A DNA stretch of 64,000 nt from Chlorobiaceae bacterium (GCA_012972825.1 JABDHL010000003.1:32376-96375); one strand, 5' to 3'; shown: positions 1 through 8,947, counted from the stretch's first letter. A program made the numbers and translations. Notes: a model not told the origin generated them from the letters alone.

Positions 1-1
1 C

Positions 2-97
2 AAGAGAGAGCGTTTTCCCCTTCACTTCGGTACCCATACCAAAGGAAGGGTGCGCAAGAACAAGCGCTATTATACAGAAAGAGAGAAAAAACCGTGA
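2..97 (+). CDS. possible C-terminal end of a gene cut by the window edge
   Basis: The second reading frame is open from the first base to a TGA at 95-97. It encodes 31 residues rich in Arg, Lys and Tyr, including HFGTHTKGRVRKNKRYYTER. The basic composition looks like a real C-terminal tail rather than random sequence. I do not recognise the family. The frame is short enough to be open by chance. Confidence 0.3.
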   Translation, partial: KRERFPLHFGTHTKGRVRKNKRYYTEREKKP

Positions 98-132
98 AAC
101 CAAGATACTGAGTGCTAACCGTTTAGATTATC

Positions 133-160
133 GAGTGTTGAGTGTAAATTGTTGAGTGCA
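133..160 (+). repeat. heptameric short tandem repeat
   Basis: Four consecutive 7-base units in exact phase: GAGTGTT, GAGTGTA, AATTGTT, GAGTGCA. A related single copy (GAGTGCT) lies just upstream near 110. The unit resembles the short tandemly repeated heptamers found in spacers of some photosynthetic bacteria. Related arrays recur at 36306-36333 and 36384-36397. Confidence 0.55.
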
Positions 161-232
161 ATATAAGGACTTCTATACGTTAATAGAGGTTTAATAGTTC
201 CAGTCATTGAAGGTTGTTTGTGTTGTTCCGGT

Positions 233-808
233 TCAAAGCCGGTTGAGGAGTGAATCAATCTCTGCTCTGTAATGCTCCGCATTGTGCGGCTTCAGCTGGA
301 TGAGAACTGTATAGATTTTTATGGCTTTTTTGTAAGCTCCCTGCGCGGTGAAAAGGCTGGCGAGGCTTTCAGTGGGAACAGCAATGGCTGAATCGTCAGG
401 GAAAGGCTGTTTTTGTTCATGGATGGAGGTTGGATCAGAGTTTTCCGTTGTTTGTACGGGATTAAACTTCATGAGTTCCGCTGTGAGCTTTTCAAGTTCG
501 TCGGAGATAGGATCGAACAATGCAGATGGAGCACAGTTTTCTAATCCATTTCCTGAAGCCTGAAGGTCTATGAGATCATTCCATGCAACCTCGTTAGCGG
601 GGGCAATTGAGCAGCATTTTCGTAAATATTCACTGGCCAGAGAGTAGTTTTGAAGACCTCTGAGCGCTTTTGCACACAACAGGTGAAAAAGGTATGAGTC
701 CGAAAAATAGTCGGAAAATGGAATGAGTTTGTCAAGACCCGACTGGAATTTTCCTCTGGACAGGTCAAGCGAAACCTCCGCAAAAAAAAAGTGCGGATTA
801 CTGATCAT
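233..808 (-). CDS. TPR-repeat protein of unknown function
   Basis: A 191-residue protein with tetratricopeptide-like helical pairs: one around residues 36-80 (alternating Ala, Leu and Tyr, ending in a Pro-Ala turn) and one at the C terminus (about 145-185, containing YKKAIKIYTVLIQLKPHN). There is no signal peptide or membrane segment, so it is probably cytoplasmic and binds proteins. I chose the ATG at 808 because GAGAG lies 8 bases upstream; a longer frame to 868 would run into ddl. It starts 13 bases after the ddl stop, so the two genes are probably cotranscribed. The middle of the protein (about 80-130) is acidic and low complexity. No specific function can be assigned. Confidence 0.75.
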   Translation of the reverse strand: MISNPHFFFAEVSLDLSRGKFQSGLDKLIPFSDYFSDSYLFHLLCAKALRGLQNYSLASEYLRKCCSIAPANEVAWNDLIDLQASGNGLENCAPSALFDPISDELEKLTAELMKFNPVQTTENSDPTSIHEQKQPFPDDSAIAVPTESLASLFTAQGAYKKAIKIYTVLIQLKPHNAEHYRAEIDSLLNRL

Positions 809-821
809 GGCATTACTCTCT

Positions 822-1904
822 TCATAGTTCGTTTTTGTTAAGTGCGAGCTGCAGCAGGCGATCTGCAAGTTCCGGAAAATTTATACCGGTCGCCTCCATG
901 AGTCTTGGAAACATACTGATATCGGTAAAGCCTGGAATGGTATTGACTTCGTTTAGAACGACGGATCCACTGTTTTCGTCAACAAAAAAATCAATTCTTG
1001 ACATACCCTTGCATCCAAGCGCATTGTACACCTTTATTGCTGCGTTCTGTACCTTCTTTTGGAGTTCGCCGGGTATACGGGCAGGAATGAAGAGCTTTGC
1101 AGTGTTACGGATATATTTATCCTGATAGTCATAAAAGTCCCCACCTGGCTCGATCTCACCGCATATTGAGACTGTCGGCAGCTCATTGCCAAGCACGGCA
1201 ACCTCTATTTCCCTTCCTGTGATTGCCTTTTCGACAAGTACTTTCGAATCCAGCGAGCAGGCAAATTCAAGGGCTGCAGGCAGTTGTTCGAGACAATGTA
1301 CTTTTGATATTCCTACCGAAGAACCGAAATGTGCCGGTTTGATGAATAACGGGTATTCTAACTGTTTTTCGATGCTTTCATGAACCCCTTCAGGGTCAGC
1401 ATGGTACTCGGTGCTGAATAATGTTATGGATGGCGCTACAACCAGGCCTGCATCAGCCGCACACAGTTTCGTGAGCGCCTTGTCCATAGTGAGTGCTGAG
1501 GCGAGAACGCCGCATCCAGTATAAGGAACGCCACAGGTATCAAGAAAACCTTGAATACGGCCGTCTTCACCATACGAGCCATGGAGCGAAAGAAATGCGA
1601 CATCAATGCCAGCCGCCTTGAAATTTAAGTCAAAGGGTTTCTGAGGGGAGTGCTGTACCATGTTTCTGAGATGTTTGGATACTGCTTCAGGCGATGAAAC
1701 TCTCAAAAGGGCTGATAAATCCAGGTTCAGAATGTCGCTGGCTATTCCTTCACAGAACCAGACGCCGTCATGGGTGATATAGAGAGGAACAATTCTGTAG
1801 TGGTCAGTATTGATATTCGCTCCAATTGATCTTGCTGAGATAATCGATATTTCATGTTCAGCTGACTTGCCTCCAAAAATGAGAGCAACAGTGATAAGTT
1901 GCAT
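822..1904 (-). CDS. ddl: D-alanine--D-alanine ligase
   Basis: ATP-grasp ligase of peptidoglycan synthesis that joins two D-Ala into the dipeptide used by MurF, in the cytoplasm. The 360-residue length is normal. Visible family motifs are [10 protein letters not shown] at 11-20 (N-terminal substrate loop), HGSYGEDG at 108-115 (signature 1), the ATP-grasp Lys region around [12 protein letters not shown] near 187-198, RIDFF at 303-307, and [10 protein letters not shown] at 318-327 (metal- and substrate-binding signature 2). The gene is followed after 13 bases by the TPR protein gene. The spacer in front of the ATG has no strong ribosome-binding site. The tyrosine in the YGEDG loop suggests D-Ala rather than D-lactate as second substrate, by family rule. 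Confidence 0.95.
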   Translation of the reverse strand: MQLITVALIFGGKSAEHEISIISARSIGANINTDHYRIVPLYITHDGVWFCEGIASDILNLDLSALLRVSSPEAVSKHLRNMVQHSPQKPFDLNFKAAGIDVAFLSLHGSYGEDGRIQGFLDTCGVPYTGCGVLASALTMDKALTKLCAADAGLVVAPSITLFSTEYHADPEGVHESIEKQLEYPLFIKPAHFGSSVGISKVHCLEQLPAALEFACSLDSKVLVEKAITGREIEVAVLGNELPTVSICGEIEPGGDFYDYQDKYIRNTAKLFIPARIPGELQKKVQNAAIKVYNALGCKGMSRIDFFVDENSGSVVLNEVNTIPGFTDISMFPRLMEATGINFPELADRLLQLALNKNEL

Positions 1905-2211
1905 AGGTGCTTTTGTGATGGTTGTAGATTGTTTCGTAATTTCGGATTGTTCTGCATTCAGATGGTTATTGCTCTCATGGCAAAAGCTTTGTTTATCAAC
2001 TGATGGGATTAGCAGATTTTCGCAAAATACCCGTATCGATGGACACTAACAATGTAACTGGCAAAAATAATCAGAAAATGAACGTTCTTCTCTCGATGGA
2101 GTGTAACTTTTTTATTAATTAAAGTCAGCAATTTGTCTTTTTTTCGATATGCTTTTCTGCCAGGTATCTTTACAATTTCTGTATATCATCTACTCGAAAG
2201 GATTTTTTACT
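1905..2211. promoter_or_regulatory. divergent intergenic region between ddl and the lipoate ligase gene
   Basis: About 300 bases without a supported gene. It must carry the promoters of both divergent genes. It is AT-rich near 2100-2135 (TTTTTTATTAATTAAAG), but I could not fix a convincing -35/-10 pair. The open frame at 1810-2049 is a shadow. A longer frame for the downstream gene begins at 2149, but its extra residues are hydrophobic and unlike the family. Confidence 0.35.
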
Positions 2212-3015
2212 GTGAATGCCATTTTTTCTAAGGTTTATTGTATTGATACCGGCTTGCATTCTGGTGAGGAAAATATGGAGTTTGACCGGCGGCTGATGGC
2301 AGCATTTCTTGATGGCCGGTTTCAGCAGCAGTATGGCCAGCAGAGTTGTCTCTGGCGTTTCTATGCCTGGCGGCCGTACGCTGTTACTTTAGGGTATAAT
2401 CAGGACTCTTCTGGTATTGATTCCGAAAAATGCCGCATGGCTGGTGTTGATGTTGTCAGAAGGCCGACTGGAGGACGTGCGGTCTTTCATGCTGATGAAT
2501 TTACCTACAGCTTTTTTTCTGACTCTTCTGAACAGAATGCTGTGCTCTACAAGATGGTTCATGAAGTGATTCAGCTTGCTCTTGAAGGTATGGGAATTCA
2601 TGCAGAGTTCTGCCGTTCGACTCTTCAGAGATCGCCTTCGGCAGGCTCGGTCAGTTGTTTTACCGCATCGGCCAAACATGAATTACAGGTGGAGGGGCGG
2701 AAATTAGTTGGTTCGGCACAGCGCAAGACCAGAAATGTTCTTCTACAGCATGGTTCGCTTCCGCTTTCCAGACGTCATAAAGATCTTGCTGAGTTTATTA
2801 CTTTTTCTCAAGGGGATACTTTTGAGAGTATCAGGGATGAAATGGATCGAAAAACCATCTCTCTCGAAGAGATCCTTGGTTGCATTCCACAATACGACCA
2901 TCTGACGGAGCTGATGAGAAAGGTTCTCGGAAAGCTTTATGGTCTAAATGTTGAATATCTTCACCAGGATAAGTTGTCGGATATTCTCAAAGGTTATGAA
3001 TATCTAATTAATTAA
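2212..3015 (+). CDS. lipoate-protein ligase A / BPL_LplA_LipB family protein
   Basis: Cytoplasmic ligase or transferase of the biotin/lipoate A/B family, probably attaching lipoate or octanoate to E2 or GcvH domains. The family motif with an Asn-Met pair followed by Asp is visible as ENMEFDRRL, then WRFYAWRP and the substrate-binding RRPTGGRAVFH segment. Later come KHELQVEGRKLVGSAQRKTR (the conserved Lys and the KxVGSAQ loop) and a C-terminal region typical of LplA-like proteins. I chose GTG at 2212 (267 residues) because AAAGGA lies 9 bases upstream. The next ATG would cut into the conserved N-terminal motif. The stop is 12 bases from the panB ATG, suggesting one operon. Whether it activates free lipoate or transfers octanoate cannot be told from sequence. 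Confidence 0.8.
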   Translation: MNAIFSKVYCIDTGLHSGEENMEFDRRLMAAFLDGRFQQQYGQQSCLWRFYAWRPYAVTLGYNQDSSGIDSEKCRMAGVDVVRRPTGGRAVFHADEFTYSFFSDSSEQNAVLYKMVHEVIQLALEGMGIHAEFCRSTLQRSPSAGSVSCFTASAKHELQVEGRKLVGSAQRKTRNVLLQHGSLPLSRRHKDLAEFITFSQGDTFESIRDEMDRKTISLEEILGCIPQYDHLTELMRKVLGKLYGLNVEYLHQDKLSDILKGYEYLIN

Positions 3016-3027
3016 GTGGGAAGCACT

Positions 3028-3861
3028 ATGAACAGAAACGCTCAGCAGAAAGCTGCTCATGTTACTACAAGAAGGCTTCTTGATATGAAGCAGGGTGGCG
3101 AAAAAATCTCTGTACTGACTGCCTACGACTATACGATGGCAAGGATTCTTGACCGTGCCGGTGTTGATGTCATTCTTGTTGGCGATTCAGCAAGTAATGT
3201 TTTTTCAGGTCACAGTACGACCCTGCCTATAACGATCGATGAGATGATCTATCATGCCAAAGCTGTTGTCAGGGGAGTGAAGGACGAGAGCAACAGAGCA
3301 ATGGTGGTTATCGACATGCCGTTCATGAGCTATCAGCTTTCCGGTGAGGAGGCGTTGCGCAATGCCGGAAAGATTATGAAGGAGCATGAGTGCGATGCTG
3401 TAAAGCTGGAAGGGGGAAGAATTATTGCCGAAACCGTCAAAAGAATTACCGATGTCGGCATTCCGGTGATGGGTCATCTCGGCCTCATGCCACAGTCGAT
3501 TTATAAGTACGGGAGTTACAAGGTCAGAGCCCAGGAAGGGATGGAGGCCAAACAGCTTCTCGAAGATGCCAGGATTCTCGAAGAGGCTGGCGCTTTTGCC
3601 GTAGTGCTCGAAAAAATTCCATCTTCACTTGCCGCAGAAGTCACAAGTTTACTGACTATTCCCACCATCGGTATCGGCGCCGGCGCTGAATGTGATGGCC
3701 AGGTTCTTGTTATCAACGACATTCTTGGGTTGAACCGTGAATTTCATCCTCGTTTTGTGCGCCAGTATGCAGATTTAAACACTGTTATAGAAACTGTTGT
3801 CCGTCAGTACGTTCACGATGTCAGGGAGAAAGAGTTCCCTACGACTGATGAAAGTTACTGA
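3028..3861 (+). CDS. panB: 3-methyl-2-oxobutanoate hydroxymethyltransferase
   Basis: First enzyme of pantothenate (coenzyme A) synthesis, transferring a hydroxymethyl group from methylene-tetrahydrofolate to alpha-ketoisovalerate. At 277 residues it has the full length of the TIM-barrel family. Signature segments are [37 protein letters not shown] (the Asp binds Mg), [14 protein letters not shown], and [14 protein letters not shown] near the C terminus. The ATG at 3028 has GGGAAG 5 bases upstream; an in-frame GTG at 3016 is less likely. It directly follows the lipoate ligase gene. Confidence 0.95.
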   Translation: MNRNAQQKAAHVTTRRLLDMKQGGEKISVLTAYDYTMARILDRAGVDVILVGDSASNVFSGHSTTLPITIDEMIYHAKAVVRGVKDESNRAMVVIDMPFMSYQLSGEEALRNAGKIMKEHECDAVKLEGGRIIAETVKRITDVGIPVMGHLGLMPQSIYKYGSYKVRAQEGMEAKQLLEDARILEEAGAFAVVLEKIPSSLAAEVTSLLTIPTIGIGAGAECDGQVLVINDILGLNREFHPRFVRQYADLNTVIETVVRQYVHDVREKEFPTTDESY

Positions 3862-3992
3862 TGGTGACATCTCTTCTTTTTTTCTGTTTAATAACTTGCT
3901 GAAAAGATTGTACTTTTCAAAGTCACAAACCAAAATGGCACTCTTGTGCCTTTCCGGATAATCTTTATTCTGATGTTCGATATTTTTATTAT

Positions 3993-4793
3993 ATGGATGA
4001 TGCTGGCAAAAAAAAGACTCATAAACGCTACCCTCCTTTTCTGAGAAACAGTTCACAGGATCGCCCCCAGTTATTTTCGTTCGTATCGCGTTCATTTGTA
4101 CCCTCCGTTTTTACCGTCATGAATATGGTTTCCGGCTATATCGCAATTGTTATGGCGGGAGAGGGAAGTTTTATGATGGCATGCTGGTTTATTATTCTGG
4201 CAGCTTTTTTTGATACCATAGATGGGTTCGTGGCCAGAATTACCAATGGAACCTCTGATTTTGGGGTTGAGCTGGATTCACTATCTGATCTTGTCTCTTT
4301 CGGAGCAGCCCCGGCATATCTGGTCTACAAATTTGGTCTTGAAGGTTTGCCAGGGATTACTGGCATTTGTGTCAGTGCACTGCTTATGATCGGCAGTGGT
4401 CTGAGGCTTGCGCGGTTTAATATCAGTATGATCGGTTATATCAAAGACTCTTTTTCCGGTCTCCCGACTCCGGCCCAGGCTTTAACAATAGCAGGTTTTG
4501 TGCTCTGGATGATCGTTGAACCGGTTTTCCCTGCAAAGTCGATGCAGATTGTCCTTGCATGGCTTGCAACTGCTCTTGCTATTCTTATGGTCAGTAAGGT
4601 AAATTATGATGCTCTACCAAAGCCTACGGTTGAATCTTTCCGGCAGAAGCCACTGCAGATGTCACTCTATGTTGTAGCCATTTTCTGTGTTCTTCTCTTT
4701 CATGCCAAGGCTTTTTTTCTTGCCATGTTGTTGTATATTCTGCTCGGTATTGTTCGGTCGTTCACTTTGCTGTGCCGTCAGTGGCAGCTTTGA
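3993..4793 (+). CDS. pssA: CDP-diacylglycerol--serine O-phosphatidyltransferase
   Basis: Integral membrane enzyme that makes phosphatidylserine, the precursor of phosphatidylethanolamine. The CDP-alcohol phosphatidyltransferase signature DG-x2-AR-x8-G-x3-D-x3-D is complete in DGFVARITNGTSDFGVELD followed by SLSD. At least six hydrophobic segments follow a basic N-terminal stretch of about 35 residues. Length (266) fits type II PssA; the alternative, a phosphatidylglycerophosphate synthase, is usually shorter and lacks the long hydrophobic C terminus. It is 131 bases downstream of panB and upstream of purS on the same strand. Confidence 0.88.
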   Translation: MDDAGKKKTHKRYPPFLRNSSQDRPQLFSFVSRSFVPSVFTVMNMVSGYIAIVMAGEGSFMMACWFIILAAFFDTIDGFVARITNGTSDFGVELDSLSDLVSFGAAPAYLVYKFGLEGLPGITGICVSALLMIGSGLRLARFNISMIGYIKDSFSGLPTPAQALTIAGFVLWMIVEPVFPAKSMQIVLAWLATALAILMVSKVNYDALPKPTVESFRQKPLQMSLYVVAIFCVLLFHAKAFFLAMLLYILLGIVRSFTLLCRQWQL

Positions 4794-4823
4794 TTTTTTC
4801 CCATTCAAACTATACGCGTAATA

Positions 4824-5075
4824 ATGCCCTATACTGCAAAAATAAAGGTTACCCTTCGACAGTCCATTCTTGATGTACAAGGAAAAGCCGTAGAGCATGC
4901 TTTGAAAAATCTTGGATACGGTACAGTGGAGTCGGCCAGAATTGGTAAATATATCGAAGTGACGATCAATGAACAGGATCTGCTTCAAGCAGAACGTATC
5001 GCCAATGAGATTTCTCAAAAACTGTTATCGAATCCTGTCATGGAAAATTATTCCTTTGAACTGGAACACCTCTGA
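4824..5075 (+). CDS. purS: phosphoribosylformylglycinamidine synthase subunit PurS
   Basis: Small (83 residues) structural subunit of the three-part FGAM synthase used by bacteria that lack the large fused PurL. It bridges PurL and PurQ and helps channel ammonia. The conserved pattern is present: an N-terminal strand with VTLRQSILDVQGKAVEHAL, then LGY and a variable acidic C-terminal strand. It is followed 26 bases later by purQ. purL is not in this window. Confidence 0.93.
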   Translation: MPYTAKIKVTLRQSILDVQGKAVEHALKNLGYGTVESARIGKYIEVTINEQDLLQAERIANEISQKLLSNPVMENYSFELEHL

Positions 5076-5101
5076 ACACCTTAAATAAATAGCATTCAAC
5101 T

Positions 5102-5806
5102 ATGGCTGATGTCCTTGTAGGCGTTGTTGTTTTCCCTGGTTCAAACTGTGATCATGATACTGAATATGCTGTAGCTTCTTTTGATGGTGTAAGGCCGGTT
5201 ATGCTCTGGCACAATGAGCATGATCTTAAAGGGGCACGGGCGATTATTCTCCCCGGTGGCTTTTCCTATGGCGACTATCTGCGAGCTGGTTCAATTGCAC
5301 GCTTTTCACCGATCATGCAGGAGGTTATCGAGTTTGCACGCAAGGGTTTTCCTGTTCTTGGCATCTGCAATGGATTTCAGGTACTGCTTGAAAGCGGACT
5401 GCTTGAAGGCGCTCTTTCCCGGAACAGAGATAAAAAATTTCTCTGTTGTCAGACAAACATCCGGCCTGTCAATTGTGCCACTATTTTTACCGACCAGTAT
5501 AATGAGGGTGACGTTCTCAGCATTCCAATCGCTCATGGAGAAGGGAACTACTTTGCCCCTTCTGAGGTGATCGAAAGCCTTGAAGATCACGACCAGATTG
5601 TTTTTAAATATACCGACTCATTGGGCGAAGTAACCGATGAAGCTAATCCCAACGGTTCGCTGAAAAATATTGCAGGCATTATTAATCGCCAGGGTAATGT
5701 GCTCGGTCTGATGCCTCATCCGGAAAGAGCAAGCGAAAAGCTTCTCGGCTCTCTTGATGGAAGGCCACTGTTTGAATCGCTCTACAAGCATATTGTCGGA
5801 TCGTAA
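5102..5806 (+). CDS. purQ: phosphoribosylformylglycinamidine synthase subunit PurQ (glutaminase)
   Basis: Class I glutamine amidotransferase that releases ammonia for the fourth step of purine synthesis. The nucleophile is Cys89 in GICNGFQVL, and the other triad residues are His206 and Glu208 in PHPERA. The N-terminal [10 protein letters not shown] and the [17 protein letters not shown] oxyanion region are typical. At 234 residues it is full length. It forms a pair with purS. It is the last conserved core gene before the accessory island at 5810-9700. Confidence 0.95.
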   Translation: MADVLVGVVVFPGSNCDHDTEYAVASFDGVRPVMLWHNEHDLKGARAIILPGGFSYGDYLRAGSIARFSPIMQEVIEFARKGFPVLGICNGFQVLLESGLLEGALSRNRDKKFLCCQTNIRPVNCATIFTDQYNEGDVLSIPIAHGEGNYFAPSEVIESLEDHDQIVFKYTDSLGEVTDEANPNGSLKNIAGIINRQGNVLGLMPHPERASEKLLGSLDGRPLFESLYKHIVGS

Positions 5807-5832
5807 TGGTTGGTGGTGTTATATAGGTATAG

Positions 5833-5982
5833 GTACCCCTGATTCCATTTCTGGTAAAAGCTGAATACTTTTTGACAACAGATAAAGCGCTGCTTCGTAA
5901 AATGGCTAATCACGATAACCTGCAAGTGGTCAACCCAGTAGATTTTATTCGTGTTCTTAAGGAAACAAAAAATGAAGACTGA
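5833..5982 (+). pseudogene. C-terminal remnant of a PIN-domain toxin-like gene
   Basis: Reading the frame after the TAG at 5830-5832 gives about 49 residues ending in a TGA at 5980-5982. It contains YFLTTDKALLRKM and VVNPVDFIRVL, which match the last third of PIN-domain ribonuclease toxins (the late acidic TTD motif and the NPxxF segment). No upstream PIN sequence is present: purQ ends 26 bases before. The gene has therefore lost its 5' two thirds. The stop overlaps the start of the next frame by 11 bases, as in toxin-antitoxin pairs. Confidence 0.6.
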
Positions 5983-6176
5983 TACAGACATCCGATTTGA
6001 AGGCATTCTCGCTTTAATTGAAGTTTTGGGCACTGTAGAAGCAGAACGATTTATTGCTTTAATTAATCGTGATCGCTTTGACTATACCGAATGGCGCAAA
6101 ACTCAATGGAAACAAGAAACAGTTACAACCCCTCGCCACCAGAGCGCGTGCACTTCGTAAAAAGAGCACAGAATAA
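5972..6176 (+). pseudogene. frameshifted partner (antitoxin-like) of the PIN remnant
   Basis: The frame starts at ATG 5972 inside the end of the PIN remnant. It encodes an acidic helical protein containing IRFEGILALIEVLGTVEAER and DYTEWRKTQW. Near 6127-6133 the run ACCCC appears to have one extra C: the reading frame then gives a short nonsense tail ending at 6160. Skipping one base restores TTLATRARALRKKSTE and a TAA at 6174-6176, a far more natural end. I recognise this as the kind of short protein encoded beside PIN-like genes, but I cannot name the family. A sequencing error in the C run is the alternative. Confidence 0.6.
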
Positions 6177-6253
6177 AAGCAAGTTTGGAATATTCGCTGT
6201 TTTATTTTGATTGGTGTCTGTTGATGCATTCTTTTTAATAGTGGCTCAAACGT

Positions 6254-6558
6254 TTAAGCTCTGACAATCTCGCGCATCAACTGAACCCGGCTAACCACCG
6301 GTTTTTCCCCAGCAAGAAAACTTTCCCATCTGTTCGCTTTATTGGGATAACGGCCTCGATTTCAAGCGGTAATGGTTGACGGCTGAGGATTACTTGGCAA
6401 GCGAAGAGTGCAAGATGAACGATCACGAAGTCAGAGAGATCGGCGATGAGTTCCCCAGCTGAGAAACCGAGCCGCCTCAGCACACGAGCTGCCAATGCTT
6501 GCGCCGGTCGTAGATGACACTGCGGAATAACCGCAGTTAATTTGTAGATTTGTGACAA
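6254..6558 (-). pseudogene. unidentified broken reading frame
   Basis: On the minus strand a 93-residue frame (6558 to 6277) has protein-like composition, with an amphipathic stretch around LGFSAGELIADLSDFVIVH. Before it ends, another frame opens (6361 to 6254). This encodes RYPNKANRWESFLAGEKPVV and ends REIVRA, also protein-like. A single frame change near 6300-6360 would join them into one C terminus. I do not recognise the family. The intergenic stretch 6177-6253 holds nothing else visible. Confidence 0.3.
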
Positions 6559-6657
6559 GTATCATCCACCCTTGATTGATGTTGTGGTAAATTAAACGAC
6601 GATAAATCAGGCAAGGTTTGAAAAATTGTAGCGGTAAAGAAAGTGACAAAAGAAACT

Positions 6658-7488
6658 ATGCAAAATTTAATATCAGAGAAGCAAACAATACAAGTTTTGC
6701 CTGAAGAAACAAAGAAGCAAGAAGCATCATCCGTGAAGAACACCGCCGATGTTCTATCTTTCCATGACAAATTTATTTGTGGTGACGCACTGGATGTGAT
6801 GCGCCAGATGCCAGATTCTTGCATTGATCTTGTCGTGACATCCCCACCGTATAACCTGAAAAATTCCACTGGTAATGGTATGAAGGACGGGCGAGGTGGC
6901 AAATGGGCTAACGCTGCTCTGGTTAATGGCTACTCTGACCATAATGATAACATGCCACATGATGAATATGCCAAATGGCAGCGTGATTGTTTAACTGAAA
7001 TGTTTCGGCTGATTAAGGATAATGGAGCAATTTTTTACAATCACAAGTGGAGAGTACAGGCTGGGTTGCTTCAAGATCGACAAGACATAGTCGCAGGGTT
7101 TCCTGTGCGGCAAATAATTATTTGGCGAAGAAAAGGGGGATTCAACTTCAATAAGGGTTATTTTTTACCTACTTACGAAGTAATTTATATGATATGTAAA
7201 AAAGATTTTGTCTTGGCTAAGGGAGCGAACTCTCACGGCGATATTTGGGAATTCACTCAAGAGATGAAAAATGAACATCCCGCACCTTTCCCTGTGGCTC
7301 TTATTGAACGTATTATATCAAGTACTGATGCTCAGCTTATTCTAGACCCTTTTATGGGAAGTGGGACAACTGCTGTCGCCGCTAAAAAGCTCAATCGCAA
7401 TTTTGTTGGTATTGAGTTGTCGTCGGAATACGTTGAGTTATCAAAAAAGCGCTTAGAGAGATTCCTTAACATCCTCCCATTATTTTGA
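6658..7488 (+). CDS. type II DNA methyltransferase, probably N4-cytosine, beta class
   Basis: Modification enzyme of the restriction-modification pair. The catalytic motif IV is TSPPYN at 61-66, and the S-adenosylmethionine motif I is DPFMGSGTT at 230-238. Motif IV preceding motif I defines the beta class, and SPPY is typical of N4-cytosine (sometimes N6-adenine) enzymes. The partner nuclease belongs to the MvaI/BcnI family, whose known methylases are N4-cytosine enzymes, which supports m4C. The ATG at 6658 has only a weak AAAG site; an in-frame GTG at 6643 is possible. The stop overlaps the next ATG by one base (TGATG). Base composition is more AT-rich than the flanking core genes, consistent with acquisition by transfer. 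Confidence 0.88.
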   Translation: MQNLISEKQTIQVLPEETKKQEASSVKNTADVLSFHDKFICGDALDVMRQMPDSCIDLVVTSPPYNLKNSTGNGMKDGRGGKWANAALVNGYSDHNDNMPHDEYAKWQRDCLTEMFRLIKDNGAIFYNHKWRVQAGLLQDRQDIVAGFPVRQIIIWRRKGGFNFNKGYFLPTYEVIYMICKKDFVLAKGANSHGDIWEFTQEMKNEHPAPFPVALIERIISSTDAQLILDPFMGSGTTAVAAKKLNRNFVGIELSSEYVELSKKRLERFLNILPLF

Positions 7489-8273
7489 TGAAAAAAATTT
7501 ATACAAAAGCCTCTTTGATATCAGCTTTGCACGAAATTAGAGACATGGGATGGATTGAAAGTCGTCGTCACGGAAATTCTGGTGGAATAGGTAATACTTT
7601 AGAGGACTTGCTTGGTATAGAAGAAAACAACCTGCCGATTCCAAATGCAGCAGAGTGGGAGCTTAAGTGTCAGCGATCTAATACGTCATCTCTTACGACA
7701 TTAATGCACATGGAGCCATCACCCCGTACATTGTCTTTGGTGTCTTCCTTGTTGTTACCAAAATATGGATGGGCGCACCAAGAATCAGGCCGAAAATACC
7801 CAAAAGGGGAAATGAGCTTCAGGGCAACTATTAATGCATTATCAAGAACTGATCGAGGATTCGGAATTAAGGTCAACCATGAAGAACGAAGAGTTGAGGT
7901 TTCTTTTGATTCAGTGACAATTAATTCACGGCACGAAGAGTGGATAAATACGGTCAATGAAAGAATCGGGTTACAAGAGTTAAATCCCCAACCTTACTGG
8001 GGATTTGACGATTTATTTCATAAGGCAGGGACTAAACTCAACAACTGTTTTTATATACGAGCAGATGTTCAAAAGATTGATGGAAAAGAGCATTACTTGT
8101 ATCGTGAAATTTTTATGTTAAAAGGGTTTTCGCAAAGCAAATTTATTGCCGCAATAGACGCTGGAAAGCTTTTAGTCGATTTCGATGCAAGAACAGGACA
8201 TAACCACGGGACAAAGTTCAGGTTAGAGCAAAATTGTATGCCGGATATCTATGACTCTGTAGAGCAGTTGTAA
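7488..8273 (+). CDS. MvaI/BcnI-type restriction endonuclease
   Basis: Monomer-type type II restriction enzyme. The family core is easy to see: RRHGNSGGIGNTLEDLLGIE at 27-46, followed by the active-site ExK in EWELKCQR (Glu58, Lys60) with an acidic ED pair at 39-40. Length (261) matches MvaI and BcnI, which cut CCWGG and CCSGG; a CCNGG-like target is therefore likely but not proven. The C-terminal half contains YLYREIFMLKGFS and ARTGHNHGTKFR, probably DNA-binding and the MutH-like fold end. Translation is probably coupled to the methylase through the TGATG overlap, since no ribosome-binding site precedes it. No obvious frameshift or nonsense change is present, so the system may be active. Confidence 0.88.
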   Translation: MKKIYTKASLISALHEIRDMGWIESRRHGNSGGIGNTLEDLLGIEENNLPIPNAAEWELKCQRSNTSSLTTLMHMEPSPRTLSLVSSLLLPKYGWAHQESGRKYPKGEMSFRATINALSRTDRGFGIKVNHEERRVEVSFDSVTINSRHEEWINTVNERIGLQELNPQPYWGFDDLFHKAGTKLNNCFYIRADVQKIDGKEHYLYREIFMLKGFSQSKFIAAIDAGKLLVDFDARTGHNHGTKFRLEQNCMPDIYDSVEQL

Positions 8274-8352
8274 ATGGACTCCGAGAAAGTTTAAGAGGCT
8301 GGCATCAGGAATAAAATAAGACAACCTTCTATCACCTCATACCAACCCAAGA

Positions 8353-8380
8353 GTCTCGCATAGGCGGGGCTTTGTTGTTT
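8353..8380 (+). terminator. intrinsic terminator after the restriction-modification operon
   Basis: A 7-bp stem GTCTCGC/GCGGGGC (two G-U pairs) with a 4-base loop ATAG, followed by TTTGTTGTTT. It lies 80 bases after the endonuclease stop. Confidence 0.55.
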
Positions 8381-8499
8381 CAAAAACAAATAAATGCCGA
8401 TTACTTTCCTTGCGTTATTGTAAAATAGCGGGGTTAATGTTATGTTGGTGTATTATTAAAGAAAAATAAAGGTATGGTCAATTAGAACGAAACACGAAA

Positions 8500-8760
8500 A
8501 TGACAAAAACAGCGTCAACATCTCAGGCATCAGAGCAGGTTAAGGCAATACGAACATGGATATAGCTTGACTGCGCAAAGGCAGAAAAGGAATATGCTTT
8601 CGAAGCAATGATGGAGCACAAGGTAAGCATGAGACTCACTCTGGAGCGAGCTGCTGAAGGGATAGCCAACTACTCGGAGCGGATGAAAACATGCGAGAAT
8701 GGTGAGGAAACCAGATCAACCACAGGTGATATTTATGAATTTGCGATGAATGAGATGTAG
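8500..8760 (+). pseudogene. small helical protein gene with an in-frame TAG
   Basis: From ATG 8500 the frame encodes 21 residues, then a TAG at 8563-8565, then 64 more residues to TAG 8758. The downstream part is protein-like (AKAEKEYAFEAMMEHKVSM, then LERAAEGIANYSERMK). It has no further stop and no frameshift, so a single nonsense mutation (from CAG or TGG) is the simplest explanation. Restart at an internal ATG (MMEHKV) could still give about 50 residues. Family not recognised; it resembles the helical small proteins of prophage or plasmid accessory blocks. Confidence 0.45.
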
Positions 8761-8825
8761 AACAGGGTGCGCAACATGAACACGGAAGACGCCACAGGTA
8801 TTCCAGCCTTTAGAGATTGAGTCAA

Positions 8826-8945
8826 ATGAGAAGCATGAGAAGTTCACTTTTAACTGAGTCTCCTTTATGCAAAAAGCGGTTCAACTTTTTCGATGAAGGT
8901 GATGAATTTTTCTTTGACGGCACAACCTCAAAGCGGGGAGACTGA
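8826..8945 (+). CDS. 39-residue acidic small protein
   Basis: ATG 8826 to TGA 8943-8945. The protein has a basic start (MRSMRSS) and a striking acidic-aromatic patch, FNFFDEGDEFFFDG, before a basic end. Only 2 bases separate its stop from the next ATG, as in an operon of tiny genes. No family recognised. The ribosome-binding site is weak (TGAG), so expression is uncertain. Confidence 0.4.
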   Translation: MRSMRSSLLTESPLCKKRFNFFDEGDEFFFDGTTSKRGD

Positions 8946-8947
8946 CA

